This document shows positions 1 to 6,892 of a stretch of DNA of 64,000 nt, one piece after another. Source of the DNA: Methylobacter sp. BlB1. GTDB lineage: Bacteria; Pseudomonadota; Gammaproteobacteria; Methylococcales; Methylomonadaceae. Numbering within the stretch: position 1 is the first letter of the stretch; each line of letters begins with the position of its first letter. Under the pieces are notes generated by a model. The model saw only the letters and a list, made by a program, of their open reading frames with translations. It was not told where the DNA came from and searched no databases. The stretch lies in contig NZ_JADMKV010000009.1 of the NCBI RefSeq assembly GCF_015476545.1, forward strand, positions 1 through 64,000. Direction: 5' to 3'. Position numbers and translations under genes: made by a program.

Positions 1-431
1 GCATCAGCCTCAATTCATTCCGGGTCAGCGGCGGCATTTTGCTGATGCTGATGGCGCTTTCCATGCTGCAAGCTAAAATCAGCGAAACCGTGCACACCAA
101 AAAGGAAGCCAAAGAAGGCGAAGCCAAACAATCCATTGCCGTGGTGCCTTTGTCGATGCCGCTTCTGGCCGGGCCGGGCGCCATCAGCACGGTCATCCTG
201 TATTCGCACCGGGGCACCGATATCAATCATTATTTGTTCATGAGCCTGGATATCATTGCCGTCATGATAATTTTATGGATCGTGCTGAGAACGACTCCCT
301 GGCTGGTCCGGCATATCAGCCAAACCGGCATCAACATATTCATCCGGCTAATGGGGCTGATTCTTTCAGCGCTGGCTGTTGAATTTATCGCCAGCGGCCT
401 GAAAGGCTTATTCCCGGTATTGGCCGGCTGA
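1..431 (+). CDS. MarC family integral membrane protein (5' end outside window)
   Basis: The reading frame is already open at the left edge, so this is the C-terminal part of a gene that begins upstream; the first full codon is at position 3. The visible 142 residues contain a glycine-rich membrane segment, a polar loop rich in Lys/Glu, the stretch LSMPLLAGPGAIST that is typical of MarC/YchE proteins, and two further hydrophobic segments near the end. MarC proteins are inner-membrane proteins of about 200 residues with six predicted helices and no settled transport substrate. The old link with multiple antibiotic resistance has not held up. The stop lies 35 bases before corA on the same strand. 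Confidence 0.85.
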   Translation, partial: ISLNSFRVSGGILLMLMALSMLQAKISETVHTKKEAKEGEAKQSIAVVPLSMPLLAGPGAISTVILYSHRGTDINHYLFMSLDIIAVMIILWIVLRTTPWLVRHISQTGINIFIRLMGLILSALAVEFIASGLKGLFPVLAG

Positions 432-466
432 AACCTGCAATACTGCTCACCTGATTATTTTTTATC

Positions 467-1531
467 ATGTCTGAATCATTAAGTTATTCGTCTGAAAAAT
501 CCGGCCTGCCGTCCGGATCGCTTGTGCATGTCGGCGAAGTGCACATGGTTGAAAACCGCATCACGGTTGTGGATTACAATAAATCCATGCTCGAAAAGCG
601 CATCGTCAAATCGATCGACGACATTCTGCCGTATAAAGATACCGATACGGTAACCTGGGTTAATATCGAAGGTCTGACAGACGTTTCGGCCATCGAGGCT
701 ATCGGCAGACATTTCGGTATTCACGCACTGGTGCTTGAAGATATCCTCAATACCCATCAACGGCCCAAATTCGAGGATTATGAGGACTATCTGTACATCG
801 TCCTGAAAGCCCTGTCCCTCAGTGACGACGTATTTGACGTGGCCTATGAACAGGTCAGCTTATTGGTCCTCGACAAATTCGTTTTTTCTTTCAAGGAAAA
901 ACCCGACGATATATTCGATCCGATTCTGGCCCAGCTCAACAATGAGAAAGGCCGCTTGCGCAATTTCGGCACGGATTACCTGGCTTACGTGATCATGGAT
1001 ACTGTCGTTGATGAGTATTTCACGCTGCAGGATAAGCTCGATGAGCTGATTGAAACCGTCGAGGATGAATTGCTGTCATCGCCCTCGGCAAAAACGCTGG
1101 CGACCATACAGATCATCAAGCGCGAATTGATTTTCTTGCGCAGAAGCGTCTCGCCACTGCGGGAATTGCTGGCCGGCATACAGCGCAGCGAGTCGGGTTT
1201 GCTGCAGGAGCGCACCAAGCGCTATTTCGGCGATGTCTATGACCATGCCATACGCGTCATCGAAGCCATGGAGTCCTGCCGCGATCTGATCGCCGGCATG
1301 ATGGACATTTACTTATCCAGCGTCAGCAACAAAATGAACGAAACCATGAAAGTCCTGACCGTGTTCGCCACGATATTCATTCCATTGACTTTCATCGCCG
1401 GCGTCTACGGCATGAACTTCGAGTATATGCCGGAACTGAAATGGAAGTGGGCTTATCCGGCCTTATGGGGCGTCTTTATCGCCATCTCGGTCTTTCTGCT
1501 CGGCTACTTCAAGAAGAAAAACTGGCTTTAG
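467..1531 (+). CDS. corA: CorA-type magnesium/cobalt transporter
   Basis: A 354-residue protein with the full CorA layout: an acidic cytoplasmic N-terminal domain, a long helical region (about residues 170-290), and two C-terminal membrane helices. The first helix ends in the signature YGMNFEYMPE, whose GMN motif forms the selectivity loop of the pentameric channel. The positively charged end (KKKNWL) is also typical. The family takes up Mg2+ and admits Co2+ and Ni2+. Length and motifs are complete, so function is likely intact. It follows marC at a short distance and may be cotranscribed. A perfect 10-bp hairpin lies just after the stop. Confidence 0.95.
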   Translation: MSESLSYSSEKSGLPSGSLVHVGEVHMVENRITVVDYNKSMLEKRIVKSIDDILPYKDTDTVTWVNIEGLTDVSAIEAIGRHFGIHALVLEDILNTHQRPKFEDYEDYLYIVLKALSLSDDVFDVAYEQVSLLVLDKFVFSFKEKPDDIFDPILAQLNNEKGRLRNFGTDYLAYVIMDTVVDEYFTLQDKLDELIETVEDELLSSPSAKTLATIQIIKRELIFLRRSVSPLRELLAGIQRSESGLLQERTKRYFGDVYDHAIRVIEAMESCRDLIAGMMDIYLSSVSNKMNETMKVLTVFATIFIPLTFIAGVYGMNFEYMPELKWKWAYPALWGVFIAISVFLLGYFKKKNWL

Positions 1532-1535
1532 GCAA

Positions 1536-1562
1536 ACCGGTTCCGCTGATGCCGGAACCGGT
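1536..1562. terminator. Hairpin between convergent corA and slyD
   Basis: A perfect 10-bp inverted repeat (ACCGGTTCCG / CGGAACCGGT, 7-base loop) sits between the stop codons of the two convergent genes. Neither strand shows a strong T-run after the stem, so a bidirectional terminator is likely from position but not proven. Confidence 0.5.
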
Positions 1563-1574
1563 ATCTCTAATAAA

Positions 1575-2054
1575 TTAGTGATGGCAACCGGCGCCGTGCA
1601 CATGCCCGTGCGCGAGCTCGTCCTGTGTTGCGGGCCTGACCGCTACGACTTCAACGTCGAAATTCAACGCTTCGCCGGCCAGCGGGTGGTTGCCGTCGAT
1701 GGTAATGTCATCGCCATCGACATCGACCACTGTGACAATGCCCGGACCTGAGCTGACATCGGCATGAAACTGCATGCCGACTTCAACCGTGTCTATGCCT
1801 TCGAACATCGCCCGAGGGAGAACCTGAACCATATCGTCTTCATGTTCGCCATAAGCATCCGCCGGCTCGATGTGGACGTTGAATTTGTCCCCTGCCGATT
1901 TACCCGTCAAGGCTTTTTCCAGGCCGGAAATGATGTTTCCCATGCCATGCAGGTAAACCAACGGCTCATCCCCAACTGAACTGTCCAACTCCTCGCCGGC
2001 ATCATTGGTCAAAGTGTAGTGAATAGAAACAGCCATATTGTCTGCTACTTGCAT
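1575..2054 (-). CDS. slyD: FKBP-type peptidyl-prolyl isomerase, SlyD-like
   Basis: A 159-residue protein from the ATG at 2054, which has AAAAAGG a few bases upstream; a longer in-frame extension to 2162 has no such support. The FKBP fold is seen in DNMAVSIHYTLTNDAGEELD at the start and in GNIISGLEKALTGKSAGDKF, which carries the start of the IF (insert-in-flap) domain. The end is rich in His and Cys (GHVHGAGCHH), as in SlyD proteins that bind nickel, although the metal-binding tail is much shorter than in E. coli. The role is prolyl isomerisation and chaperoning in the cytoplasm, possibly with nickel delivery. Convergent with corA. Confidence 0.92.
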   Translation of the reverse strand: MQVADNMAVSIHYTLTNDAGEELDSSVGDEPLVYLHGMGNIISGLEKALTGKSAGDKFNVHIEPADAYGEHEDDMVQVLPRAMFEGIDTVEVGMQFHADVSSGPGIVTVVDVDGDDITIDGNHPLAGEALNFDVEVVAVRPATQDELAHGHVHGAGCHH

Positions 2055-2317
2055 GTTGAAACCTTTTTCGTGAATTAAAAGGTGGCTATCATATCGATTT
2101 ATCGAGCATTTGTCTGGAAAAATAAGCGACAAAGCCAAAATCCTATGATTGAAATCAGCCATGAGGAATTCTTACATATCACGCTGGCGGCTGCCTCAAT
2201 CACAGGTAAAATGCGTAAATCCTGCACTATTCCCCTTCGCCGGATAAATCTTGAGCTTGCGGACAGATTGAGGGTTACCTAAACTATGTCGCTCCCCTTT
2301 CATTTCCAGCGTTTATA

Positions 2318-3121
2318 ATGAAATCAACTGCCAAAATCATCGTCGGCTTGGCCGCGACAGGATTCCTCTTCGCCTGCTCCGGCCACAAGCCCACCGCTCC
2401 TACCGCCAGCGCCATGGTCGTCAAACCGCAGACTCAAGCTGCGAGGAAAACTCATGACATCCCGCCCAGCAAGTTGCTTGGCCAACGGACCGTGCAGGAT
2501 GTTCTGCAAACTTATGGCGCTTATGCAACGAGCAAACTCAAACCCTATTTCGACAAGGCGAAGGTGGCCTATCCGCCCCGGGAAGTGACGTTCATCGCCT
2601 TGAAACAGGAAATGAAGCTGGAGCTCTGGGCCAGAGACAGCGGCGAGTTCCGCCTCATCCGCAATTATCGCATCCGCGCCGCCAGCGGTGTGCCCGGCCC
2701 CAAGCTGCGTCAAGGTGACATGCAGGTGCCGGAGGGCGTTTACCGGATCGCGGGACTGAATCCGAACAGCCATTTCCACTTGTCGATGAAATTAAATTAC
2801 CCCAACGAATTCGACCTCTTCCATGCATGGCAGGAAGGACGCTCTGATCCGGGGTCGGATATTTTTATCCATGGCAAAGCCAATTCCCTCGGCTGCCTGG
2901 CCATGGAAGACGAAACGATAGAGGAACTTTTCGTCCTGACCGCACACACGGGCGCTGAAAATGTGAAAGTTGTGATTGCCCCGCATGACCCCAGAATTTT
3001 CCCTCTGAAGGCTGACATCGAAGGCCTCCCGGCATGGACTCCGGAGCTTTACTCGCGGATCTCCCGCGAAATTAAAGCCCTGTCGCCTGGATCGAAGCCG
3101 GTGGCTGCCGCCGGACTGTGA
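2318..3121 (+). CDS. L,D-transpeptidase family lipoprotein (YafK-like)
   Basis: A 267-residue protein with a lipoprotein signal peptide: charged start, hydrophobic core, then lipobox LFAC with Cys near residue 20. The catalytic region is of the YkuD/ErfK type, with FIHGKANSLGCLAM supplying the HG...S.GC catalytic motif (His and Cys present). The sequence EFDLFHAWQEGRSDPGSDIFIHG is characteristic of the YafK (DpaA) branch, which in E. coli cleaves Braun lipoprotein from peptidoglycan rather than forming crosslinks. The location would be periplasmic, lipid-anchored. Monocistronic as seen; a hairpin follows the stop. Confidence 0.88.
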   Translation: MKSTAKIIVGLAATGFLFACSGHKPTAPTASAMVVKPQTQAARKTHDIPPSKLLGQRTVQDVLQTYGAYATSKLKPYFDKAKVAYPPREVTFIALKQEMKLELWARDSGEFRLIRNYRIRAASGVPGPKLRQGDMQVPEGVYRIAGLNPNSHFHLSMKLNYPNEFDLFHAWQEGRSDPGSDIFIHGKANSLGCLAMEDETIEELFVLTAHTGAENVKVVIAPHDPRIFPLKADIEGLPAWTPELYSRISREIKALSPGSKPVAAAGL

Positions 3122-3152
3122 TCATCCAGTCTGGCGTGTTGGAATCGAAAAA

Positions 3153-3204
3153 AACCGGCCACGAATACGCTCGCCAATTTCCAATTGGCGGCTGGTTATT
3201 TTGA
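3153..3204 (+). terminator. Probable intrinsic terminator after the L,D-transpeptidase gene
   Basis: Two nested stems: AACCGGCC with GGCTGGTT (one G-T pair) outside, and CGCCAATT with AATTGGCG inside, followed by the T-rich run ATTTTGATTT. It lies 30 bases after the stop codon. Confidence 0.55.
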
Positions 3205-3220
3205 TTTGAGATAATCAATC

Positions 3221-3319
3221 AAGACTTACGCAAGCCTGTGGGCGCTCTAGGCGAAGCCGCCCTCACAAGTTTTAAAATCGCTTGTTTCGGCGGTTGAACA
3301 GGCGAACTGCGTAAATCCT
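3221..3319. repeat. MITE-like palindromic element, family 1, copy A
   Basis: The ends are imperfect inverted repeats: GACTTACGCAAGCCTGTG at the left and CTGCGTAAATCCT at the right. The middle contains a G/C-rich palindrome region and TTTTAAAATCGCTTGTTTCGGCGGTTGAACAGGC-like sequence that reappears in reverse in copy B at 22186-22310. It lies between the ends of the L,D-transpeptidase and greB genes. No coding capacity. Confidence 0.75.
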
Positions 3320-3345
3320 GATAAAGCTATTTCCGGCCAACAGCC

Positions 3346-3831
3346 TCAATCAAAAGGTTTATATTGAATTGCATTGATAATCCACTCCTTTCTCCCTTCA
3401 GGGGTAATAACCACTATCTCATCATCAACTGATTTTCCAATAAGCGCTCTGGCCATAGGCGAATTTATGCTAATCGCCTTTTTGTGTGGATCAAATTCAT
3501 CTGAGCCAACTATTCGATAATGAACGATTTCCCCCGCCTCATTTTCAAGCTCCACCCAAGCTCCAAAAAATACTTTACCTTCTTGCTGGAGTGAATAATC
3601 AACAACTTTTAAAACGTCCAACCGCTTGGTAAGAAAACGGATTCGACGATCTATTTCTCTTAACCGTCGCTTCCCTTCCTTGTATTCGGCATTTTCTGAT
3701 CGATCGCCATGTGCTGCAGCTTCTGTGACGGATTGCGTTACCGCTCTGCGCTCTATCCGCCAAAGATAATCCAGCTCGTTTTCCAACTGAGTTCTTCCTT
3801 CACGAGTTATCAGATTATTTCTAGAAGTCAT
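3346..3831 (-). CDS. greB: Transcription elongation factor GreB
   Basis: 161 residues, the normal GreB length. The N-terminal coiled-coil domain carries GDRSENAEYKEGKRRLREID, where the conserved acidic tip and basic patch act in the RNA polymerase secondary channel to stimulate cleavage of backtracked transcripts. The C-terminal FKBP-like domain ends in ITPEGRKEWIINAIQY. The basic KRRLREIDRRIRFLTKRL stretch favours GreB over GreA. The ATG at 3831 has only a weak ribosome-binding site. It stands alone between a repeat element and the FtsH-like gene. Confidence 0.93.
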   Translation of the reverse strand: MTSRNNLITREGRTQLENELDYLWRIERRAVTQSVTEAAAHGDRSENAEYKEGKRRLREIDRRIRFLTKRLDVLKVVDYSLQQEGKVFFGAWVELENEAGEIVHYRIVGSDEFDPHKKAISINSPMARALIGKSVDDEIVVITPEGRKEWIINAIQYKPFD

Positions 3832-3979
3832 TGTTTTTTATGATTGATTTACTTCAATAATTTATATGAATATTAAATTTTAGGCCGTGATTATCGAAAC
3901 CCGGTGGCGCAAGCGCCTGCCGTCGCTGTACGCAATAGCTTGTCAGCCTTGAGCGCATTTTTATGTGATGCTGCAAGTG

Positions 3980-6079
3980 TCAAACTGTTTCGATCTCAGC
4001 TTCAATCTGAAATTCTTGCACACTACAGGCCGCCTCGAAGCTGCGGACCTCGAACAGCGCCTCACTCAGGCTCATTTCATTGGCTTCCAGGAGCTTGCCG
4101 ACCAGATGCTCGGTCAGCGGCTTGAGCTTAGCCAGCACGGCCTTGGTTTCGCCATACATGCGCTCGCTCTGCGCTTCCATGATGCTGCGCGTTTCCTCGT
4201 CCACTTCGCGGCTCTCGCGGGAGAGCGCGCCGAAGTTCAGGCGGGTCTTGCGGTACATGCCCATCTCGCCCACGGCGTGGTGCAGCAACTGCGTCACGCG
4301 GGTGATGTCGTTGTGCGCGCCGTTGGTCGTGCCATCTTCGCCAAAGAACAGTTCCTCATTGGCCATACCCCCCAGCAGCACGCGCACATCGTGTTCGATG
4401 TCGCCCTTGGTCTTAAGCAGGTTGGTCCCCTGCTTGTGGAAGACAAAGCCCAATGCGTTGGTGCGTGGATTGGCCTTGAGCGAAATCTTGATGGTCTTCA
4501 TGTCGGCCAGGATCTGCTCCCAGTTGTCGTTGGTCAGCTGGCGTTCGCGTGCAAGATCCATCAGGAAGTGGCCCCATTCGTGCACGGCGATGATGCGGCG
4601 GTCGCGCTCGCGTTCCTTCGTTGTGTTGGTGTTGACGTTGCCCACCAGCACGCGCTCGGCAGCCTGCATCAGGGTATCGGCACCAATCATCCCACCCGTC
4701 TTCACGGCCGTGATACCTGCCTGGTTGACGATGGTCTCCAGGTCGGCCGGGCTGCGGCCTTCGGTAACTTCCGCCAGATGGCGCAGGTCCAGGTCGGGCA
4801 GTACCTTGTCGGCCCGCTGGCCCAGGTAGTGGCCGAAGATAGCCAGCCGCTCTGACTGATTGGGCATGCGAAAGTCCACCTTCATCTGAAAGCGGCGCAG
4901 CATGGCCTCGTCCATTTCCATGGTTTCGCTGTTGAAGTTGCTGGCCACGATCCAGATGATCTCCGCTTCGTTCTTGCTGCGCACGCCGTCCAGCATAGAC
5001 AGAAACGTGTTCGCGGTGTCGTCGTCAAACTTGCGGCGGCCGCCGCGTTTCATGAACAAATCCTGCGCCTCGTCCAGAAAGACGATGCAACGCTTGCGCC
5101 GCTTGGCCATGGCCACAATGCGGCTGAGTGTATTCGAGCCGCCGGACACGAAGCCCGTTTCCAGGTTGGCTGCAGAATGAAACAGGATGGGCAGCTGCAG
5201 TTCCTTGGCCAGATAGCTGGCCAGCTTGGTCTTGCCGGTACCGGCCGGACCGCTGAACATCACATTGAAGGGTTTGAATATGCCGTACTCGGCATATTCC
5301 GCGCGGCGTTCATAATGATCTTTGATCTGCGCCACCTCGGCCTTGATGTCATCCATGCCCACCAGGTCGTCGATGGAACCGTCCACCTGTGCCGGCTCGA
5401 CGAACTTGAGCGACTTGTGTTGGCTCTTGAGCTGGAAGTACAGGAAGCCCAGCACACCGAGTGTCAGCAGGACCGACACTACACCGCTGACGCCGGCCTT
5501 CAAGTCGTCGTTCTCGGACTGCGGACGGGCGCTGGCAAAGCGCTGGTCCAGAAGCTCGAACAATTCAAGGCTGCCGGGATTGAGCTCTGCGCGCGGTATG
5601 AAGGCAAGCTTGCCGCCCCACGGCGCAGTGACGGCCTTGTCGGCGAAGATCTTGGCCTCCATGTCGCTGGGGTAATACGCATGCAGTTTGCCCTGCGATT
5701 CAACCAGGATGATGCGCTCCGATATGTTCCACAGCAGCGGCTCGTAGACCACGGTGATGCGCTCGACCGGGTTCGCTTCCAGAAAACTCAACACTGAACC
5801 AGTACCGAACACTACGGGCAGCTTGTCGTTGAGCGTCCACGCCGCCTCATCCGTCGTCATGCTCTTGACCTGCTCGGCCACGACAGCCTGTTTCTGGATG
5901 AGTGTGAACGAATAGATACCGGTGACGGGAATCAGGAGGGCAACGGCCAGCACCGTCAGCTTGACGGCCACCGATTGGATTACAAACCAGTCCTGCAGCC
6001 GGCCGGCAGCCTTCTTGATGGCGAGCCTGAGACGCGTTGCGGCCGGAGCTGCATCGCTGGATTTCGACAAATCTGACAT
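3980..6079 (-). CDS. Divergent FtsH-like AAA+ zinc metalloprotease
   Basis: 699 residues, ATG at 6079 preceded by GAGG. An N-terminal membrane helix (about 40-60), a periplasmic region and a second helix (about 205-220) precede an AAA+ module with Walker A GPAGTGKTK (about 276-284) and Walker B CIVFLDEAQD. A peptidase M41 domain follows with the zinc motif HEWGH (about 500-504) and NDITRVTQLL, which supplies the third-ligand Asp region. It resembles FtsH but is not the housekeeping copy: HEWGH replaces HEAGH, and the usual RPGRFD second-region signature is replaced by LRRFQMKVDF. It probably degrades or extracts membrane-linked substrates. The gene lies beside two Hsp70-family genes on the same strand, suggesting a protein quality-control island. 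Confidence 0.87.
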   Translation of the reverse strand: MSDLSKSSDAAPAATRLRLAIKKAAGRLQDWFVIQSVAVKLTVLAVALLIPVTGIYSFTLIQKQAVVAEQVKSMTTDEAAWTLNDKLPVVFGTGSVLSFLEANPVERITVVYEPLLWNISERIILVESQGKLHAYYPSDMEAKIFADKAVTAPWGGKLAFIPRAELNPGSLELFELLDQRFASARPQSENDDLKAGVSGVVSVLLTLGVLGFLYFQLKSQHKSLKFVEPAQVDGSIDDLVGMDDIKAEVAQIKDHYERRAEYAEYGIFKPFNVMFSGPAGTGKTKLASYLAKELQLPILFHSAANLETGFVSGGSNTLSRIVAMAKRRKRCIVFLDEAQDLFMKRGGRRKFDDDTANTFLSMLDGVRSKNEAEIIWIVASNFNSETMEMDEAMLRRFQMKVDFRMPNQSERLAIFGHYLGQRADKVLPDLDLRHLAEVTEGRSPADLETIVNQAGITAVKTGGMIGADTLMQAAERVLVGNVNTNTTKERERDRRIIAVHEWGHFLMDLARERQLTNDNWEQILADMKTIKISLKANPRTNALGFVFHKQGTNLLKTKGDIEHDVRVLLGGMANEELFFGEDGTTNGAHNDITRVTQLLHHAVGEMGMYRKTRLNFGALSRESREVDEETRSIMEAQSERMYGETKAVLAKLKPLTEHLVGKLLEANEMSLSEALFEVRSFEAACSVQEFQIEAEIETV

Positions 6080-6177
6080 GAAAGTACCTCAAAGCGGGCG
6101 CTAGTCATGTTCCGGGGCCGGAGCATGAGTGCGCTGAACAAAAGCCTGTTAGACCCTGATTCAAGCCTGAGGTTCCG

Positions 6178-6441
6178 TTGCCTTTGTGCAAATACACAGA
6201 AACCGGGCCAGAAAGGGTCGAAGAAGAGTTGATGTGCAGTGAATTGCCTCAGACACACATTTCGATACCTGATTTAAGAGCGCTGCTTAAGAAAACGATT
6301 GATGATGTAGTCATTAATCTGAATATTTCACCACGAACGACTGCATGGATGCAGAAGGTAGAATTGCGTCTGGAACAGCAATCGAGTACACGAAGGTTTT
6401 TCAATTCAGATGCTTGCCAATATTTTCAGATGAATTCATGA
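6178..6441 (+). CDS. Small hypothetical ORF, doubtful
   Basis: An 87-codon frame divergent from the FtsH-like gene; an internal ATG at 6232 would give 69 residues. The central part (ISIPDLRALLKKTIDDVVIN) could form an amphipathic helix, but no domain is recognised. The last 50 bases fall inside a dispersed repeat that is also found at 32671-32790, which argues that the 3' part is repeat sequence and the frame may be fortuitous. Confidence 0.25.
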   Translation: MPLCKYTETGPERVEEELMCSELPQTHISIPDLRALLKKTIDDVVINLNISPRTTAWMQKVELRLEQQSSTRRFFNSDACQYFQMNS

Positions 6442-6511
6442 AGTGATCAGTGAAGAGAATGACAACGGCTTGCTTTTCTTCGTGTTCTCTGTGGTTTTAT
6501 GAAATATCCAG
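6389..6511 (-). repeat. Dispersed ~120-bp repeat, family 2, copy 1
   Basis: Reading the minus strand, this stretch runs from GGATATTTCATAAAACCACA through ATGAATTCAT to AATTGAAAAACCTTCGTG. It aligns along its whole length, with scattered mismatches, to the plus strand at 32671-32790. No coding frame is conserved between the two. Confidence 0.75.
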
Positions 6512-6512
6512 A

Positions 6513-6875
6513 CTAGAGCTCCCACCGTTTATCTCTCTTGTTCTTTAAATGCCTCGCGAACACATAACCCGCCAGAGCCCCCCATAGCAGCATATAAGCG
6601 CCGTGCAGCTCGGCTTCGAACTTAAAGCTGTTGATATTTCTAAAATAATCCCAGATATCATCGGCGAATGCCACGGCTAAAATGACATATAACACGTTCA
6701 TGAATCTGATTTTATGCTTTAAAAAAAACCAGATTCCGATAGCGATAAAGCCGGTAAAGAATCGGATGGCACTGTGGATCAGAATCTCCTGGTGCCATAT
6801 ATCCACTTTAAAGGCCGCATTTACGAAATAAAGCAGGATAAATCCCACCACCATGACAATGCCGACTGATTTCAT
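6513..6875 (-). CDS. Small integral membrane protein, unknown function
   Basis: 120 residues with three to four hydrophobic segments: IVMVVGFILLYFVNAAF, FFTGFIAIGIWFFL, VLYVILAVAFADDIW and AYMLLWGALAGYVFA. The C terminus is basic (RHLKNKRDKRWEL). No family is recognised. It directly follows the large Hsp70-like gene with 17 bases between, so it may be the last gene of that transcription unit. An inner-membrane location is inferred from hydrophobicity only. Confidence 0.65.
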   Translation of the reverse strand: MKSVGIVMVVGFILLYFVNAAFKVDIWHQEILIHSAIRFFTGFIAIGIWFFLKHKIRFMNVLYVILAVAFADDIWDYFRNINSFKFEAELHGAYMLLWGALAGYVFARHLKNKRDKRWEL

Positions 6876-6892
6876 CTTTAGTTTGCTAAGTT

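Noticed and set aside
3965-4855. Long plus-strand frame (about 296 codons) opposite the FtsH-like gene
   Set aside because: It mirrors the codon pattern of the minus-strand protease, which carries Walker and HExxH motifs; His/Ala/Gln-rich translation is typical of antisense shadow.
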